A stretch of DNA of 64,000 nt from NCBI GenBank assembly GCA_905182995.1, contig CAJJDP010000065.1, positions 62,001-126,000 of the forward strand, given 5' to 3'. The stretch's first letter is position 1, and each line of letters begins with the position of its first letter. This document shows, piece after piece, positions 11,968 through 24,738 of the stretch. The stretch is from Paramecium octaurelia (Eukaryota > Ciliophora > Oligohymenophorea > Peniculida > Parameciidae). Below the pieces are notes generated by a model. It searched no databases. It was not told the DNA's origin and saw nothing but the letters and a program-made list of their open reading frames with translations. The position numbers and the translations under genes are program-made.

Positions 11968-12599
11968 TCAATAAAACTCAGAATAATTGGAAAAGACATC
12001 GCTCTCTTTCTCGACAGATTCATCAATAGATTTTTCATCCTACTTTTCCTTATTGCCCGCATTCTCATCAAAACTAAAAACCTTCACCTTTTTTCTAAAC
12101 TTAGAAAACAGTTCTTCACTCACAAAATTCTCGTATAAACTTTCATTCTTACTTTTCTAACTTCAATTAAATATTTAAAATATTTGTGATTCCTCTCCTT
12201 TCTCAGTGCTCTAACTTCAGATATTGTAAACTTCCTCTCTTTTTAAAATTGTTAATCCTCTAATTTTAAAAACACTTCATCTTCTGAAGGCTTTATTTGC
12301 TAAATTCTTTTATATTAATTGAAAATTGCTTCCAATTGACTGCTCTTAGGGTAAGGCTTGTGTAATTAAAGAATTTCTTACCTTTAGTTTAACCATTTTT
12401 AAATCTTCCTCAGGATCTGATATTACATATAATTGGTACTTATTGTAAAAAAATGCTACTTTCTTAAATCTCTATCTAAGGTTGCTTTCTATGCAACACC
12501 GACTGGATTTACATCTTAGTCCTCCTACTCAACAATTTCATCTTAAATCCTTTACTATTAATCATCCTCTTGTTCATCAGGAGTGCCACTTTCAGACAT
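11968..12599 (-). CDS. Hypothetical acidic/basic protein, intron model incomplete
   Basis: Clear coding segments are an acidic Gln-rich N-terminus (from ATG 12599), a block starting VAFFYNKYQLYVISDPEED, then, after a 25-nt intron ending in AAG, PYPKSSQLEAIFNQYKRI. A Lys/Glu-rich tail ends at TGA 11970-11968 after a 23-nt intron ending in GAG. The summed exon length is not a multiple of three, so one further intron (length 2 mod 3) between about 12480 and 12580 is unplaced, or there is a sequence frameshift there. No family was recognised. Confidence 0.6.
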
Positions 12600-12844
12600 T
12601 ATTTTAATATTATAAAATTTTATAGAATTGTATTACATTTAGTATAGTTTAAAGGCATTATTAGAAAATGCGGTCTCAAATTCGAAGCATCAAGAATAAT
12701 GCATTAATAAATAGCTTTAAGGGTTGAGGGTATCAAAATTTACATTATATTTAAAACTATTTACTTGAGAAAGTGGAAAAGTTATATGAATGGGCTAATT
12801 TATAATTTGATAAGTGATTGAAACCTTGATTTCAATATTAGTAG

Positions 12845-13198
12845 ATGATTTCCAATTCGCATGATTTTTCAATATTCAATCTAGATGCTTTCGGTCTCAA
12901 TATATTCATTAGATTATTTCACTTTGCAATTTCTGATAAAGAAATTATGTTATTATTGATAATCAAATGGGAAATTGATCGCAAGACTAATTATATTTAG
13001 ATCTATTGTAGATATGAGAGATAGTTAAAAGATAGAAGATAATATAATGCTAAGATTATTGAGAGAAATTGCTTAAAAATTAAGTTGTCAATATATGATC
13101 TCTTATTAAATGTATTTTATTAGAATATTATTTATTTGATTTCTCACAACATTTAATAGAAATAGAAATATTATTAAATATAATATAAAGCAGGATGA
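12845..13198 (+). CDS. Possible small ORF, doubtful
   Basis: A 117-codon frame from ATG 12845 whose TGA (13196-13198) overlaps the ATG of the next gene. Composition is moderately protein-like (Arg/Lys-rich middle, no low complexity), but no family was recognised. Its length is compatible with chance under a one-stop code. The rest of 12600-13194 shows nothing else. Confidence 0.22.
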
Positions 13199-15578
13199 TA
13201 TAAAATGGTGAGACCAAATACATTGTAAAATATGAGGACGGCTCTATGGAGGAGTTAGTATGCGGACCATTCTAAATTAAAAAAATGATAAGTAAGGAAC
13301 TTACTGTGCCGTATGAGAATATTGTGTTAATAAATACAGATAATTATAGAATGTATTCAGCTTCTAATAGCTATATTCAATTTAAAACTCATACCGTTCA
13401 TTTGAGTGTTATGGACATTAATTAGATTTTAAAAGAAAACTTGAATTCCAAAAAGAAAATTTTTGAGCTTTAGAATAATGAAGAGGAACTGCGTAAAGAA
13501 TTAGTTTAATTACAGCAATAAAATTTATAAAGCAATATACAAATGAAGAAATTGAAGGACAATGATTAATCGATTTTAAAGTAGAATGACGCAAATTTTC
13601 TAGAGTTGTAGAGGATGGATCAGTAATACAAGGAGAAATTGGTGACTCAATAGGAGTTGTACGAATAAAAGATTACATAAATTAATAAAATTAAAGAGCA
13701 ATTATAATAAGAAAATGAGAATCTACAGAGAAAGATATAGGAGTTAAACTAGATTACATAGAAATAAGAAAGACGCTTTTTATATGAGAAGTAGGCACTA
13801 TAACAGGAAGGGAATAATAAAGTAAATTTCAATCACTAAATTTATGAGGCTGAGATAGAGAAACTTTAGGAAGAAATATATAATCTGTAAAATTAAATCT
13901 TTAAAAAAAATCATTTGATAGAGTAACTAGAAAATGAGATTCAAGAAAAGTAATCTAATTACACGCTTAAAATTGATGAGTTGGAGAATGAATATAGGAA
14001 CTTGGAAGTTTTTTACAAGAGAAAATTGTAAATTTTAGAATAAGGAATAAACGATATCAACTAGAGTACCAATTTATCTAATAATAATATCATGATCAAA
14101 AATTATTGTAATGATGCTCTTCGGGAATTAGAATAAATTAAGAAGGATGTCGATATTTCTGAGAAAAATCGTAATTTAGAATTGCAAACAAAATTGAAAA
14201 CTCAGAATGATGAATTATAATAGAAGGTTGAAAAACTATAATAATAAATAAAGAGTATTTAAAATGAATTAATAAACACTTAAAGTGATTTACATTTTTA
14301 ATAATAAAAGTATTAATTAGAAATTGATAAGTTGAATGTTGAATTAAGTAAAGCAAAGAAGGGATTAGATTAAAGATAGGATGAAATTAATTAATATTTA
14401 TTAGTTATGGATCAATTAAAATCTGAAACCAAAGAACTTAATAATGATAATGAAAAATAAGAGCGTGATATCCAACAATTACAATAGACCAAAATAAAAT
14501 TGTTAGCTAATGTAGAAGAATTGGAAGAAAAATATAGATTACAACACAGTAAGCTTTTATTATCAGAATAAACAGTAATAACAAAAGTTGCTGAGATTAA
14601 TGGGTTAGTATCTGCTGTTGAGAAATAGAAATAGCTATGTACTAGAATGAACTAAAAGATTCTTAAACTCACAGAGATATTGAAATAAATTAGTAATAAA
14701 AATTTAGGGAAAGGATTAGAGAAGGTTGTTTCTCCAGTCGGATAACTCATAAATTCACGATATGGACTTGTAAAATTTAGGGACAATCCAAATTGCTAGA
14801 GTGATGAAACTGATTATTTGGCTTACAGAATTAAACCATCCAATAACTTTTTATAATCAATAAAAAGAGGATCATTCGTTAAATTGGAATAGTTATTAGA
14901 TGTAGAACTGATGGGCGAGATCAAATCTATTAGAAGTATCCAGCCAAATGAAGAGGGGGATTTTATGAAAATTTATATTATAAAAGTAGAGAATACTTCA
15001 ATCAATGAACTAAAGAATCGATATTTAATTAGAAAAGATTTATCAAAGGGTTAAGATTACGATAATAAAATGTGTGCTGCAGCACTTAGCTTGAATAACA
15101 TAATTACTTAAGTGTTCATGGATTAATTTGTAAAAGATTTGACTGAACTATCAATAAAACCATTGAATTTTTCTATTGCTCCATAGTATGTACTTTAATA
15201 AAAAGGTAATTTATTCTTAATAAGTTAGGAAAGGAGTTATACTTTTACGGTGAAGAGATAATAGAATTTAAAATCAAACAAATAAATGGAGGAGAGCAAA
15301 AACTTGGAACCAGTAAAGAAGAACAATTTTTAAATTCTTTTTGTAAATACTCACACATATTGAGTCAATAGGAATTATTTATTACCTATATAAATACTGT
15401 GAAGTAATATATGTATGATATGATTGTGACAACTGAATTTGGTTGTTTTTCTGATATTGATTAGGGAAAGGATGAATATATTAGGGCGTTAGATGCAATA
15501 GAGTCTGCAAATCCGGCTAATTTTGGGGAGTTCTATAATTAAAAATTGGAATTGAAAGCTTTAGACTTTGTCTAATGA
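13195..15578 (+). CDS. Long coiled-coil protein with truncated alpha-kinase-like C-terminus
   Basis: About 784 aa with one 29-nt intron (15343-15371). Residues 1-75 form a compact beta-rich start (KYIVKYEDGSMEELV). Residues ~80-500 are continuous heptad-type coiled coil very rich in Gln/Glu/Lys. The last ~280 residues are globular, with IKSIRS, a conserved-looking QVFMDQFVKDL helix and a Cys. That helix and its position match the helix AQEFMRQFVQEL in the larger gene at 17459-20411. There the fold continues into an alpha-kinase (MHCK/EF2K-like) C-lobe. Here the protein ends before the C-lobe motifs, so kinase activity is unlikely. The start ATG 13195 gives MIQNGETKYIV. A downstream ATG (13205) is in the wrong frame. 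Confidence 0.85.
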
Positions 15579-15640
15579 TTACAAAGATTTTTACATAATA
15601 CAATTCCAATATCGTTTTTATTATTTATTATAATTTAAAA

Positions 15641-15936
15641 ATGAAAGTTTGCGTTTTCATTTTGATTATTGGATTGGTTCTCTGTAACTAACTTAATGGA
15701 CAGAACAATCTTAGACAAGATTATCAGTTTGCTCCATGGAGTTTGGATTGCACAAATAGATGTTAAAGTGCAGGAGGAGTTGTATGTGGATATGAAACAT
15801 AAGTTTGTTGCAAATCAGTATCAACATCAAAGTATTCTGATAGGGTAGATGTTAAAAAGGCTGGAAATCTGAGTCATGCGGTACTTGGGATAGAATACAT
15901 GTTCTAAATTGCGTTCCTGGACCTAGCAGCAAATGA
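15641..15936 (+). CDS. Small secreted Cys-rich protein
   Basis: 89 aa. A clear signal peptide (MKVCVFILIIGLVLCNQLNG) is followed by a short domain with eight Cys (DCTNRC, VCGYET, VCCKSGRC, SCGTW, NCVPG), as in small disulfide-rich secreted proteins. A 26-nt intron (15818-15843, GTA...TAG) restores the Cys-rich frame, and without it the frame loses the pattern. It lies between two convergent long genes and ends 43 bp from the kinase on the other strand. The function is unknown: possible granule content, surface coat or inhibitor. Confidence 0.85.
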
Positions 15937-15979
15937 TATAAAAAATAATTATTAATATCAGCAATTTTATATTGATATT

Positions 15980-17379
15980 TCAAAGTCTTGCTAGTTGTAA
16001 CAAATCATCTAATGTTAAATCATTCTGCAATTCCAAGTCTTTCTTATATAAGGAAATTACAATTTGGCAAATAAAATTTAAATTCACAAGCTACACTTCA
16101 TCTATAGTATCAACAATCATTTGTTCTAAGTATTTCACTAAAATTTATGATAGTTTTCTTTGTAAAGCTGTTTCACTTTTAAATTTATGAAACTTTCTTT
16201 TCTAAAGAATTCTTTATAAGTATAATTGATTGATTTTTTAATCTAATTATGAATTTTTGGGTAGGAATTCTTTTAATTGATGGGTTTTAGTTAGAGTTAA
16301 ATCTAAAACATACTTATTAATCTTTTCAAGTTTTAATTCAGTTTGAAGTTTTAAAACTAATTCATAATTTTAAACCAATCTATCCATTTCATTGATTTCT
16401 GGACGATGTAAATGACAGAAATAAGGTTTCATTAGATCATACTCTACTACTTACTCCCAACTACATCTATCTTTTTCTTCATATTACAACATATGTCTTA
16501 TTAACTTTTACAATCCCGTAGATACTTTATTAGAAAATTTGATATTATTCCTTATTGATTCTTGTGCTTTTTTCAAATCTTCTATAGAAGTCAATTCAGT
16601 TTTCCAAGGAAATACTCCTTCAACTAATTAATACAAAATCATTCCAATGCCCCAAACATCATTTTTTTCTAAATCATACTAACCTTGTCTTAAATTTTGA
16701 GGTGACATATATATGGGAGAACCTTTGTAGGGTGTAACAGTTGGTCTATCCATAAACCTAGCCATTCCAAAATCTATTAACTTTGGAACATCATTTGAGA
16801 ACATTATGTTATCTGGTTTGATATCTCTATGAACTGCTCCTGATTTGCCATCATAACTCAATTACTTCATATAAATTAGAGCATCTATTACTTATTGCAT
16901 TATATTTAATGCATACTCTAAAAATATAATTACTTGCTTACCTTCTGGGAATATTTTGGTACTCATTAAGTCATCTTCATATCCTAAGCTCATCTTTTGA
17001 GCTAGGGATTATCCATTGCAATATTCCATAAATATATAAAAATTGTTATTGCTATATGAACATTCAAAAAATTTCACTATGTTTTTATGCACCAATTATC
17101 TCCCAAATATTAGCTCTTAATATAATTTATCAAATAGTGATTGCTATAAATTTACATTATCAGAATTACATTGTAAGATGGAATTGGGAACTTCTTAACA
17201 CAACATTCTAGTTGTTTGTCAGTGTTATATCCAATATAACCTTTAAAGATCTCTCCATTGTTTCCAGCATCAGGGTCAATTTATTTACCGGGGATATAGA
17301 CCAAACCTCTCTCAATATTCAAATATACGATGTCTTTGATAGCAACTGATTTAAACAATTCCTATTCGACTTTTTTCAT
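15980..17379 (-). CDS. Serine/threonine protein kinase (ULK-like ciliate type)
   Basis: About 449 aa using introns of 26 nt (17144-17169) and 24 nt (16918-16941). The kinase domain starts near the N-terminus. It has a loose Gly loop (AGNNGEIFKGY), an ATP-binding Lys in CVKKF, hinge MEYCNG, catalytic loop VHRDIKPDN and metal loop IDFGMA. The activation segment ends in GSPIYMSPQ (SPQ in place of APE), followed by DVWGIGMILY. All catalytic residues are present, so it should be active. About 130 residues C-terminal to the kinase are helical and unassigned. The stop is TGA 15982-15980. Confidence 0.93.
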
Positions 17380-17458
17380 TTTTATTAATATATTATTTTC
17401 ATAAAATCATCTTTGAAAATTAAAAATATAGAACTAATTCTATTATATATTAAATTAT

Positions 17459-20411
17459 TCAATTCCACTTTATACCTAATGCTTTCAAAAAGTCTATTCC
17501 TTTGTTAAGGTTGGGTTCAGATAAAAACTTAGATTCAATAGTTCTTATTTCATTATATCCTTAATCCATTTTATCCAAAAAGCCATCGTAAGTTGAAACC
17601 ATAGGATCATATAACTGATTCTTTGCTCCTTACATATGAGAAATGCAAAGCTATCTTTAACTCTTGACAATGGAATAATATGTGAACGCAGATAAGAATT
17701 TACCCTAAGGACTATCATTAAATTTCAAATGTCCTCCATTGTATTTAATGAAATCTGGTTATACTTCGATTTCCTAAATGGCATAACACTATTTTAATAT
17801 AAATCAATATTACAAGTTTTTATGGCATTTCTTTCATATTTCCTCCTATAAAATCAATAAAATGGCCCAACTGTTTTCTAATGGTTTCTGGGTTAAACTT
17901 TTTATAGATGTCCTGAAGTTTCTTTTCTTTGTGAAATTCCAAAAATGCTAAAATAATGTTTCCATCTCTAGGTTGCTTTTTATCCAACTAGTATTCTCTA
18001 GTATAATCGTAAAATTCATTGGATTACTCGCCATCCAAAGCTTCTACAAATTCTACATAATTTTTAATGCCTTCATTTTAAAGCACAAGTTATTACCCTT
18101 TAATTGATTCTTATAAATATTGCTTAAAATCCTTTTTTGCTTCAATAATAAATTAATCTTTAAATTTGAAGTCAAATTCTACTTTCACCTTTTTTTCAGT
18201 TAATTCTTATACAAATTGTCTCATGAATTCTTAAGCAATGACTGTAGACATACAATTGTCAGTTGCTGTTTCTAGTGTCTCTAAATCCTCAAGGTCTTAT
18301 TTTTTAAATTGCTTTATGCCGAAGATTTTGCCTTCAAATTGTTTTTTCTCAGCACATTTTAAGCATTTCAAAAAGAAATATCGATCTAAAGATGTATCGC
18401 TTGACTTAACAGGAGCGAAACATTGAATACCTGTCATATTTCCAATAGGAACAATCTTTACACATTACCTGTAATCCTAATCACTGATATTATATAGGGT
18501 TTTATCTGCTTTTGCTTTTAATATCTGAACATGATTCAACTTAAAATTTAGCTCTACACATTATGCTTAATTAGTTTTTAGAAAAGCCTCTGGATTTACT
18601 TTGTCCAACATCATAGTCTCTATTGCAAATTCTATATCTTTATTGTATTCTCTTGGCACTTATTCTACCAATCGTTATATTCTAAATTAATAAGCAGGCA
18701 CAGCAGCTGAATTCTATATTGCTACAAGTTCTTAATCTTTCTATAACATCATTATATCGGCTTCACCAATCTATTTTTAAAGATTCTATCTTTCTTTGAC
18801 TGCATCTTCTTCGATTTCTCGTTTCTCTTTCATTATTTTGGCCAAATCTTCTTATAATTTTTCAATTTCCTTTTATAAATTCTTTATTTTTTTTTTTAAA
18901 TCTTCTTCAACTTCTTCTTGCTTCTTGATGAATCCCTAGAGTTCTTGATCTTTTTTATTTAAAATGTTCTAATATTCTACCTTTAATTCTTCTATTTTCT
19001 CATTTTTTTAGGTCAACTCTCTTTTTGACTCATCCTAGACAGATTTCAATTTTTCTTCTAGATTACTTGCTTTAAAATCTAAATCTCTATAAAGATTGTT
19101 GCGATTATTTAGATTCTATGATAAATCAGTATTTTTTTTTTAAAGCACCTCAATTTCGTCACTTAATTTTTCATTTTAATCTTTTTCTTCTTGAATTTAT
19201 CTTAATAACAATTGGATCTCTTCTTCCTTCACTTACCCATTGTTCTATTTTTACTAAATTTCTCTTTCCATTTCATCATTATACTATCTGTATTTTTTTT
19301 CTAAATTTTTCTATTTATTATTGGCTCTATCCAATTGATCTTTTAATGAAGCAATTTCTTGTGATTTTTCATCTTCTAATTATCGCTTTTGTTATGCAGA
19401 TTTAGTCTCTGTTTCAGTTATCTAACTTCTTAATCTATAAATTTATTAACTTAAATTCTATTTTTCATTTTATAATGAATCTATTTCCGACTTCTTATTA
19501 GATTCCTCATCCTCTAACTTCTTTTTTAATTTCTTCACTTCTGCCTCTAAATCTTATTTTTTTCTAATTATTTCTTAAGTTTCAATTTCTCTTTATTTTT
19601 TTTCAGAGTCTAATTAAACAAAGTATTATTGCCATTATTACATCTATGCCAAAAATTTGGTATTGCAAGCTTCTTAAACTTAAGCAACATTCATTCTTTC
19701 TTACTTCAATTAATTGATCAAACTTTAAATGTAAGCATCTTATTGCATACACTAATTTGTTAATTCTTAAATTTTAGCATCTTTTGCTATCGATTTATTT
19801 TCCATATCTTGCTTCCAAACTTCTTGCTTTGAATTTGCTTATTTTAAATCATACCTTGCCCGTTCTAAATCTTATAATTATTCCTTTATTTTATTTTGTG
19901 CTTCTGATAGTTTTGGATCGATTTCTTTTATTTTCTAATTAAGTTCATTTATTTTTTAATTAAGATCATTAATTTTTTTATCTGATTGAGTTTTAGTTGC
20001 TTCTAAATTCTTCACTTCTTAATCTAATCTAGCTTTAATATCATCGTTTTCTTCCTTGGCTCTCTTACTTAATTTTGTACATTCTTCTTTTTATTCTTTT
20101 ATTTCTTAGTCTTTATGTTAGATTATGGCAAATGCTTATTACATATTGAATAATTTATAAATGCAATTTGGTTCCAACCTTTTGTATGAGATGAAGAAAA
20201 TACCTATGAATGAATTTGCTAATCAGTTCGTTTTTCTTTAAATCACATACTGCAACAAATTCTTCGGGACAATTTAATCTCAACTCTAAAATAAAAAGAA
20301 AATTTTACATTTTGAAATACTTCTATAAAAAACTATGTTATTGTTTTGAATTTTAATATTTTAAGTGGTCCCGTCTGGTAATAGAAACCCAATCTCTTGA
20401 TTTTAATTCAT
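17459..20411 (-). CDS. Long coiled-coil protein with C-terminal alpha-kinase-like domain
   Basis: About 955 aa after three introns (35, 25 and 25 nt). Residues 1-75 are a beta-rich start (LLPDGTTQNIKI, LNCPEEFVAVCDL). Residues ~75-620 are nearly unbroken coiled coil. The last ~300 residues look like the alpha-kinase (MHCK/EF2K) fold. They include AQEFMRQFVQEL, then a block with LSAFTYY, QLCISHMQGAKN and QLYDPMVST, and a final GIDFLKALG that corresponds to the GI..FF..H.C ending of the family. The family's V-D-x-Q-G motif reads S-H-M-Q-G, losing the Asp, and the Gly/Asn-rich loop is degenerate, so it may be catalytically dead. It ends 79 bp before the start of the adjacent kinase gene on the same strand. 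Confidence 0.85.
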
Positions 20412-20808
20412 TATTTTTAATATTATCAGAAGATTAAATAAATATATAAAAAACAGACCAAATTCTATTATAAATAAAATTAGGTTAGGATGATTTAATC
20501 ATTTTATATTTTTTAAAGCACTCCTTATAGGATAAATCTAGGGCAGTATAGATTGTCGACTCTTTTTTTCAAATAACATTTTTGCATTATAACCAATATA
20601 AATGAGACGCCGAAAGTTTAGCATTCAACTAAATTTCCAAAACTTTAACAGTTAATACCCTTGTTATAGATTTTGCTGTTACTAAATATAGGAAAGAATA
20701 GGATTGATTTTATTCATGTTTTCTCACTCAAAAAGTTTAATTTTCTGTTATCTAGTTGATAAAAAAAATAATTAATAATTAAATTATATTATATGTTTTT
20801 CTTATATA
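20412..20808. other. Intergenic, nothing firm
   Basis: AT-rich spacer between two minus-strand genes. A 72-codon plus-strand frame starting MRRRKF near 20608 is compatible with chance. No RNA gene or repeat was recognised. Confidence 0.5.
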
Positions 20809-21694
20809 TCAGAATGATCTAAAATTTTTATCGATTTTAATGCAGGCGTCTTCTAATAATTTCAACAAAGCTTCAGTTGTAGCCTCTCTTTCTCTTCTCT
20901 CAAAACTGATATCTTATTGTAGTTTTCCATGAACGTCTTCAATCATTCTGAATATTTTGCCTTATGTTTCTTCTCTAACCTTCTTCTCAATAAGCAATTA
21001 ATCAGAGAATTTGTTAATTTCACTATCTATTTATTCAGTTAAAGATTCTGCTGCTTCCTCTCTATAGATTGTATAAAAATCAGTACCTTGATCTTCTTTC
21101 TTAATCTAATTAATTTTTGACTAATTGGACTTATTAGAGAACTTCAGCAATTTTGGCTTGACTTCTATCTTCATATTAATGAGTGTTTCTAGTGATGGTA
21201 AGTGTGATTTAGGCAAATCTTTCGTCAATTTATTTTTAGAGCTTAGTCTCTGCCTACCCTCTAGCATTTCTTTCTTGGTCAAAAGATAGAGCGACATTAT
21301 CTGAAAGAGTTCTAAAATCCTTTTCTTTTTTGTCATCAAATGCCTAATTAGTTGAAATCTATACTTCTCTTTCTGATTTTTAGTTGTGTGCTTAATCTTA
21401 TAATTTCAAGACTTAATCCTTCAAGACCTTAAATCTTTGTTCGTCTTTTGGCTTCTCTGAGGCTAAAACGTCTTCGATGATTTTGATTCTCTCCTCTAAC
21501 ACTTCCCTTTTTTCAAGTTTGTCTTTGTCAATTCCATTCTAAATGTGATTCCATTTATCAGAAAGTAATTTGATTCTCTATCTGGCTGGAGAATCCAAAT
21601 CTTAACTGAGATAATTAATTGTTGATCTTTTAGGACTAGACAATTGGGAGGAGGAGAGTTTGGATGTTGCAAGCTTGGACGTAGATAAGAGCAT
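20809..21694 (-). CDS. SF-assemblin / beta-giardin family protein
   Basis: About 286 aa. The protein has a Ser/Thr-rich head (MLLSTSKLATSKLSSS...PKRST) and a long alpha-helical rod with the SF-assemblin pattern, ending in REATTEALLKLLEDACIKI. That ending is a family hallmark: charged REREATEE-type repeat followed by LLRLLEDTC. SF-assemblins build striated fibres attached to basal bodies. One 25-nt intron (21062-21086, GTA...TAG) gives an uninterrupted rod. An alternative GTC-start intron nearby also restores frame but is non-canonical. The start at 21694 gives the conventional Ser-rich head. Confidence 0.92.
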
Positions 21695-21899
21695 AGGGGA
21701 TTGATGATATTTGTAAAAATAAATTTATTTACGATTTATTTATCATTAATAACAATAGTATATCAATCTGATTTATTCTAGGACCAAGTTTTGTAAAACC
21801 TAATTTATGAGAATTGGTTCATGTAAAATTTGAAGAAACAAAGAAAGAAAAGACTGAAGACTTTAATCAATGTCACAAACTTATATATATATAATTTAT

Positions 21900-22670
21900 T
21901 CATTTGATTTTTAGGATCCAAGTACCACTGTAAGTTAAATCATTTTCGAATCCATCATAATGCCATTATCCACTAAAAGCCTTTACTTCTTCATCGAATT
22001 CTCCCTCGTAGATGAGATGCTCCCACAATCCGGATTATCTTGCTTCTTGTTATTCTTCGTAATCCTTCACAAACCAAATTTTTAGTTGGTTGTTAAAATC
22101 AATAATCGTAACTCCATTGCCACTCCATGTGCCATACTTGTCATTTCCCAAGAGAGAAATTGAAATGTATTACTCTTTCTCATTGATTCTACACATTATT
22201 TACACATCCTCTTCTTTGTGAAGCTTCCCATTTTATGTAAAGATCAATTCATTTTTCGATTAGTTTAGCATTTTAGCCACCTTCCTGAATTTATTCAACA
22301 AAACATTACTGTTTTTTATTAGGATGGCATTATTTAAAATTGACTCCATCATTATAGTCCTTCTGTTTAGGACACACCGAAACAATCTTAGGACTTACTT
22401 GCGCTTCCAAATAATAAATAAGACGAGCATGAATCCTAAGACAATAAAAGTTATGCTTATTATCTGAATTATTGGTTATTCTTTCTCGATTTTACAGTCA
22501 TTAAAGCATCGATCATAGTCACTATTATTTTTACATTAATCTTTGCAACTCTTCCCTTTTGAAGAGTCATCGAAAACATTTTGAGATTTTGACGTATTTG
22601 CTTCGCTTCCAAATACGAATGGAAGTAGTGAAAAGTAAAGAACACATTTTATATAATCAATTTAAGACAT
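21900..22670 (-). CDS. Single-pass membrane protein, unknown
   Basis: 256 aa in one open frame. The N-terminal hydrophobic segment (CVLYFSLLPFVFG) is probably a signal peptide. A short luminal part with paired Cys follows (SCKDQC, RCFNDC). Then comes a membrane helix (IIQIISITFIVLGFMLVLFIIW) and a cytosolic basic stretch (KRKQVLRLFRC). The C-terminal domain has recurring Gly-Thr-Trp/Gly-x-Trp units (YGTWSGNG, SGTWI) and EGEFDEEVKAFSG, probably beta-rich. No family was recognised. Confidence 0.78.
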
Positions 22671-22737
22671 AATTTAAATAAAGAAGGAGCATCTTAAGCT
22701 AAATTCATAACATAAACATATTGAACAATTAAAACAT

Positions 22738-24738
22738 TCATACATTCAGCTTCTTAATTAATAACTTTAACATTATCACTGCTAAAATATGAAAAGCTAT
22801 AGCAACTCCAAATAAAACAATAATACTATTCCATAATCCGAAGTCCCTTCCATAATATTACATAGGATTAATCATTTGAATAGAAATTGAATCTCCTTGC
22901 TTAATAATTGCTTGGAAGTTTACATCCTCAAGTTGAGTTCTTCCAAATGCTTCCAAGAAATATTTGAATGGCTTAAATATTTAATATAATAAATACTGAA
23001 ACATATTAGAACCAGCTAATCCATTTAGGAATTGATTTCAAATTCACTAATTAACCACCAAATAGTTGAATTGGCAACATTATCACAGGTCCCAATTAAG
23101 CAGCTCGCTTTGGATCAGGAAATAGACAACCTGTGAAGCTTTACAACTTTAATCAATTAAATACATTCCTATTCCATTTCCACTTAAGGATACGGCTATA
23201 GTTATCAGTATAAATTGGATCACCTTTGCAACCTCCCAAATGAATCCAAATGCCCAATATAAAATCAAAGCCAACACTATAGAAACTGAGATATTGGATG
23301 GAATTTCCACCAGTATCTTGGTTATAAAATAGGGAATTATTTTATATAATTTTGTATTTTCTTCCTTCAAAAATATATCTCTTTCGACAGGAACTACAAT
23401 TAATCATAAAGATACATAACATCATCATAGGGTGTAAGGCTGAAAAGAATGCACCTGTACCTCCCATAAAACATGCTCCATTCATGTTCTATAAAAATTT
23501 AGTAACTTCGGAGTATGTAGTTAATTCTGGTGATTGATTAGGCATTTCATGACCAACATTCCAATAAAGACTCCCAATAAATATTGATAGAATAAAAGCT
23601 GCTATTATCTTTGCTCTTAGGAGAGTGGGTGATCTCCAAAAATTAGTTTTTGCTCTCCAAAACAACATTTTAAACTCTTACCCAAAACTCGACTAAGTTC
23701 TCCTTTTGATAATTCCATTTTACTGAGTAGTATAACTAGTCACAGCTAATTCTAAATATTTCTAATAATTCTGATATGTAATCAATTACTATTAATTATT
23801 GTATATTGGATTTAGATTATTCATAATAGTATCCAAGGGATTTGAATAAGCCAATACTTTCAACCCGATCTACTCACAGTATCCAATTATTTCATTAGCA
23901 TTACCCTAATAAACATTTTGACCATTATTCATAATTATCACTCGATTAAAAAGTGAGGAGATATCAAAACTTGGTTGATGTATTGTAAATAAAATGGTCC
24001 TTTGATATTTTAAAGCAATTTTCTTTAAGATATTCATACAAATAAAAGCAGTATAGGAGTCCAATCCTGATGTTGGTTCATCCAAAATGATAACTGGTGG
24101 ATCGCACACTAACTCAACCCCTATCGCTGTTCTTTTCTTCTCTCCTCCAGAAATTCCTTTTAGCATTCTATCCCCTACATAGGTATCTTAACACAGATGT
24201 AAATTAAGATCTTTGATAAGTTCATTTACTCTAAGTATCTTATCCAATTATGACCCTTTCAATCTCAATGAGGCTGAGAATAGTAATGTTTCCTTGACTG
24301 TAAGTGTTGCCATCAATAAATCATCCTGCATTACAAAAGCTCCGAAATCGGTAAACTTAACATATTCTTCATTGTTTGCCAAAAATGTTCCATTAACAGT
24401 GATATTATTGTTTCCTTTATATCTTTAACTCAATAGAGCAACTAACGTTGTTTTTCCTGCTCCTGATGGACCAAGAATCGCAGTTAATTACCCTCTCAAA
24501 GCATATCCTGTAACATTCTATAAAATGTACTTCTTATTAGAATCTTTATCAATAAGATACTCAGATTCTCCGACATGAGTTTTTTTCTTAATTTCTTAAC
24601 TCTATAACATAAACACGTAATTTATACCAATGTCACAGTTACATTATTCCATTTTAAATCTATCACTTGAGTATTAGAAACACTTTCAGATCTTATTGGA
24701 AGACTTACTTAGCATTCTTTTTAATTTTTAACTTTCAT
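22738..24738 (-). CDS. ABC transporter G-family half-transporter (White/ABCG)
   Basis: About 633 aa with four introns (26, 22, 26 and 25 nt). An N-terminal nucleotide-binding domain precedes the membrane domain, the ABCG order. Visible motifs are Walker A GPSGAGKTT, Q-loop region VMQDD, signature ISGGEKKR, Walker B VIILDEPTSGLD and H-loop IHQPS. The membrane part has the family's F-x-V-E-R-x-x-F-x-x-E (FPVERDIFLKEEN), six probable helices and a region GCLFPDP before helix 6. It works as a dimer exporting lipids or amphipathic compounds. Two introns near the 3' half end in AAG rather than TAG. The TGA is at 22740-22738. Confidence 0.95.

Noticed and set aside
11872-12138. 88-aa plus-strand ORF
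   Set aside because: It lies over the convergent ends of two spliced genes, and its frame is antisense to the real tail of the minus-strand gene.
23100-23170. 17-nt intron in the ABCG gene
   Set aside because: A 26-nt GTA...AAG intron a few bases upstream yields the expected GIFTGCLFPDP sequence and is within the normal size range.
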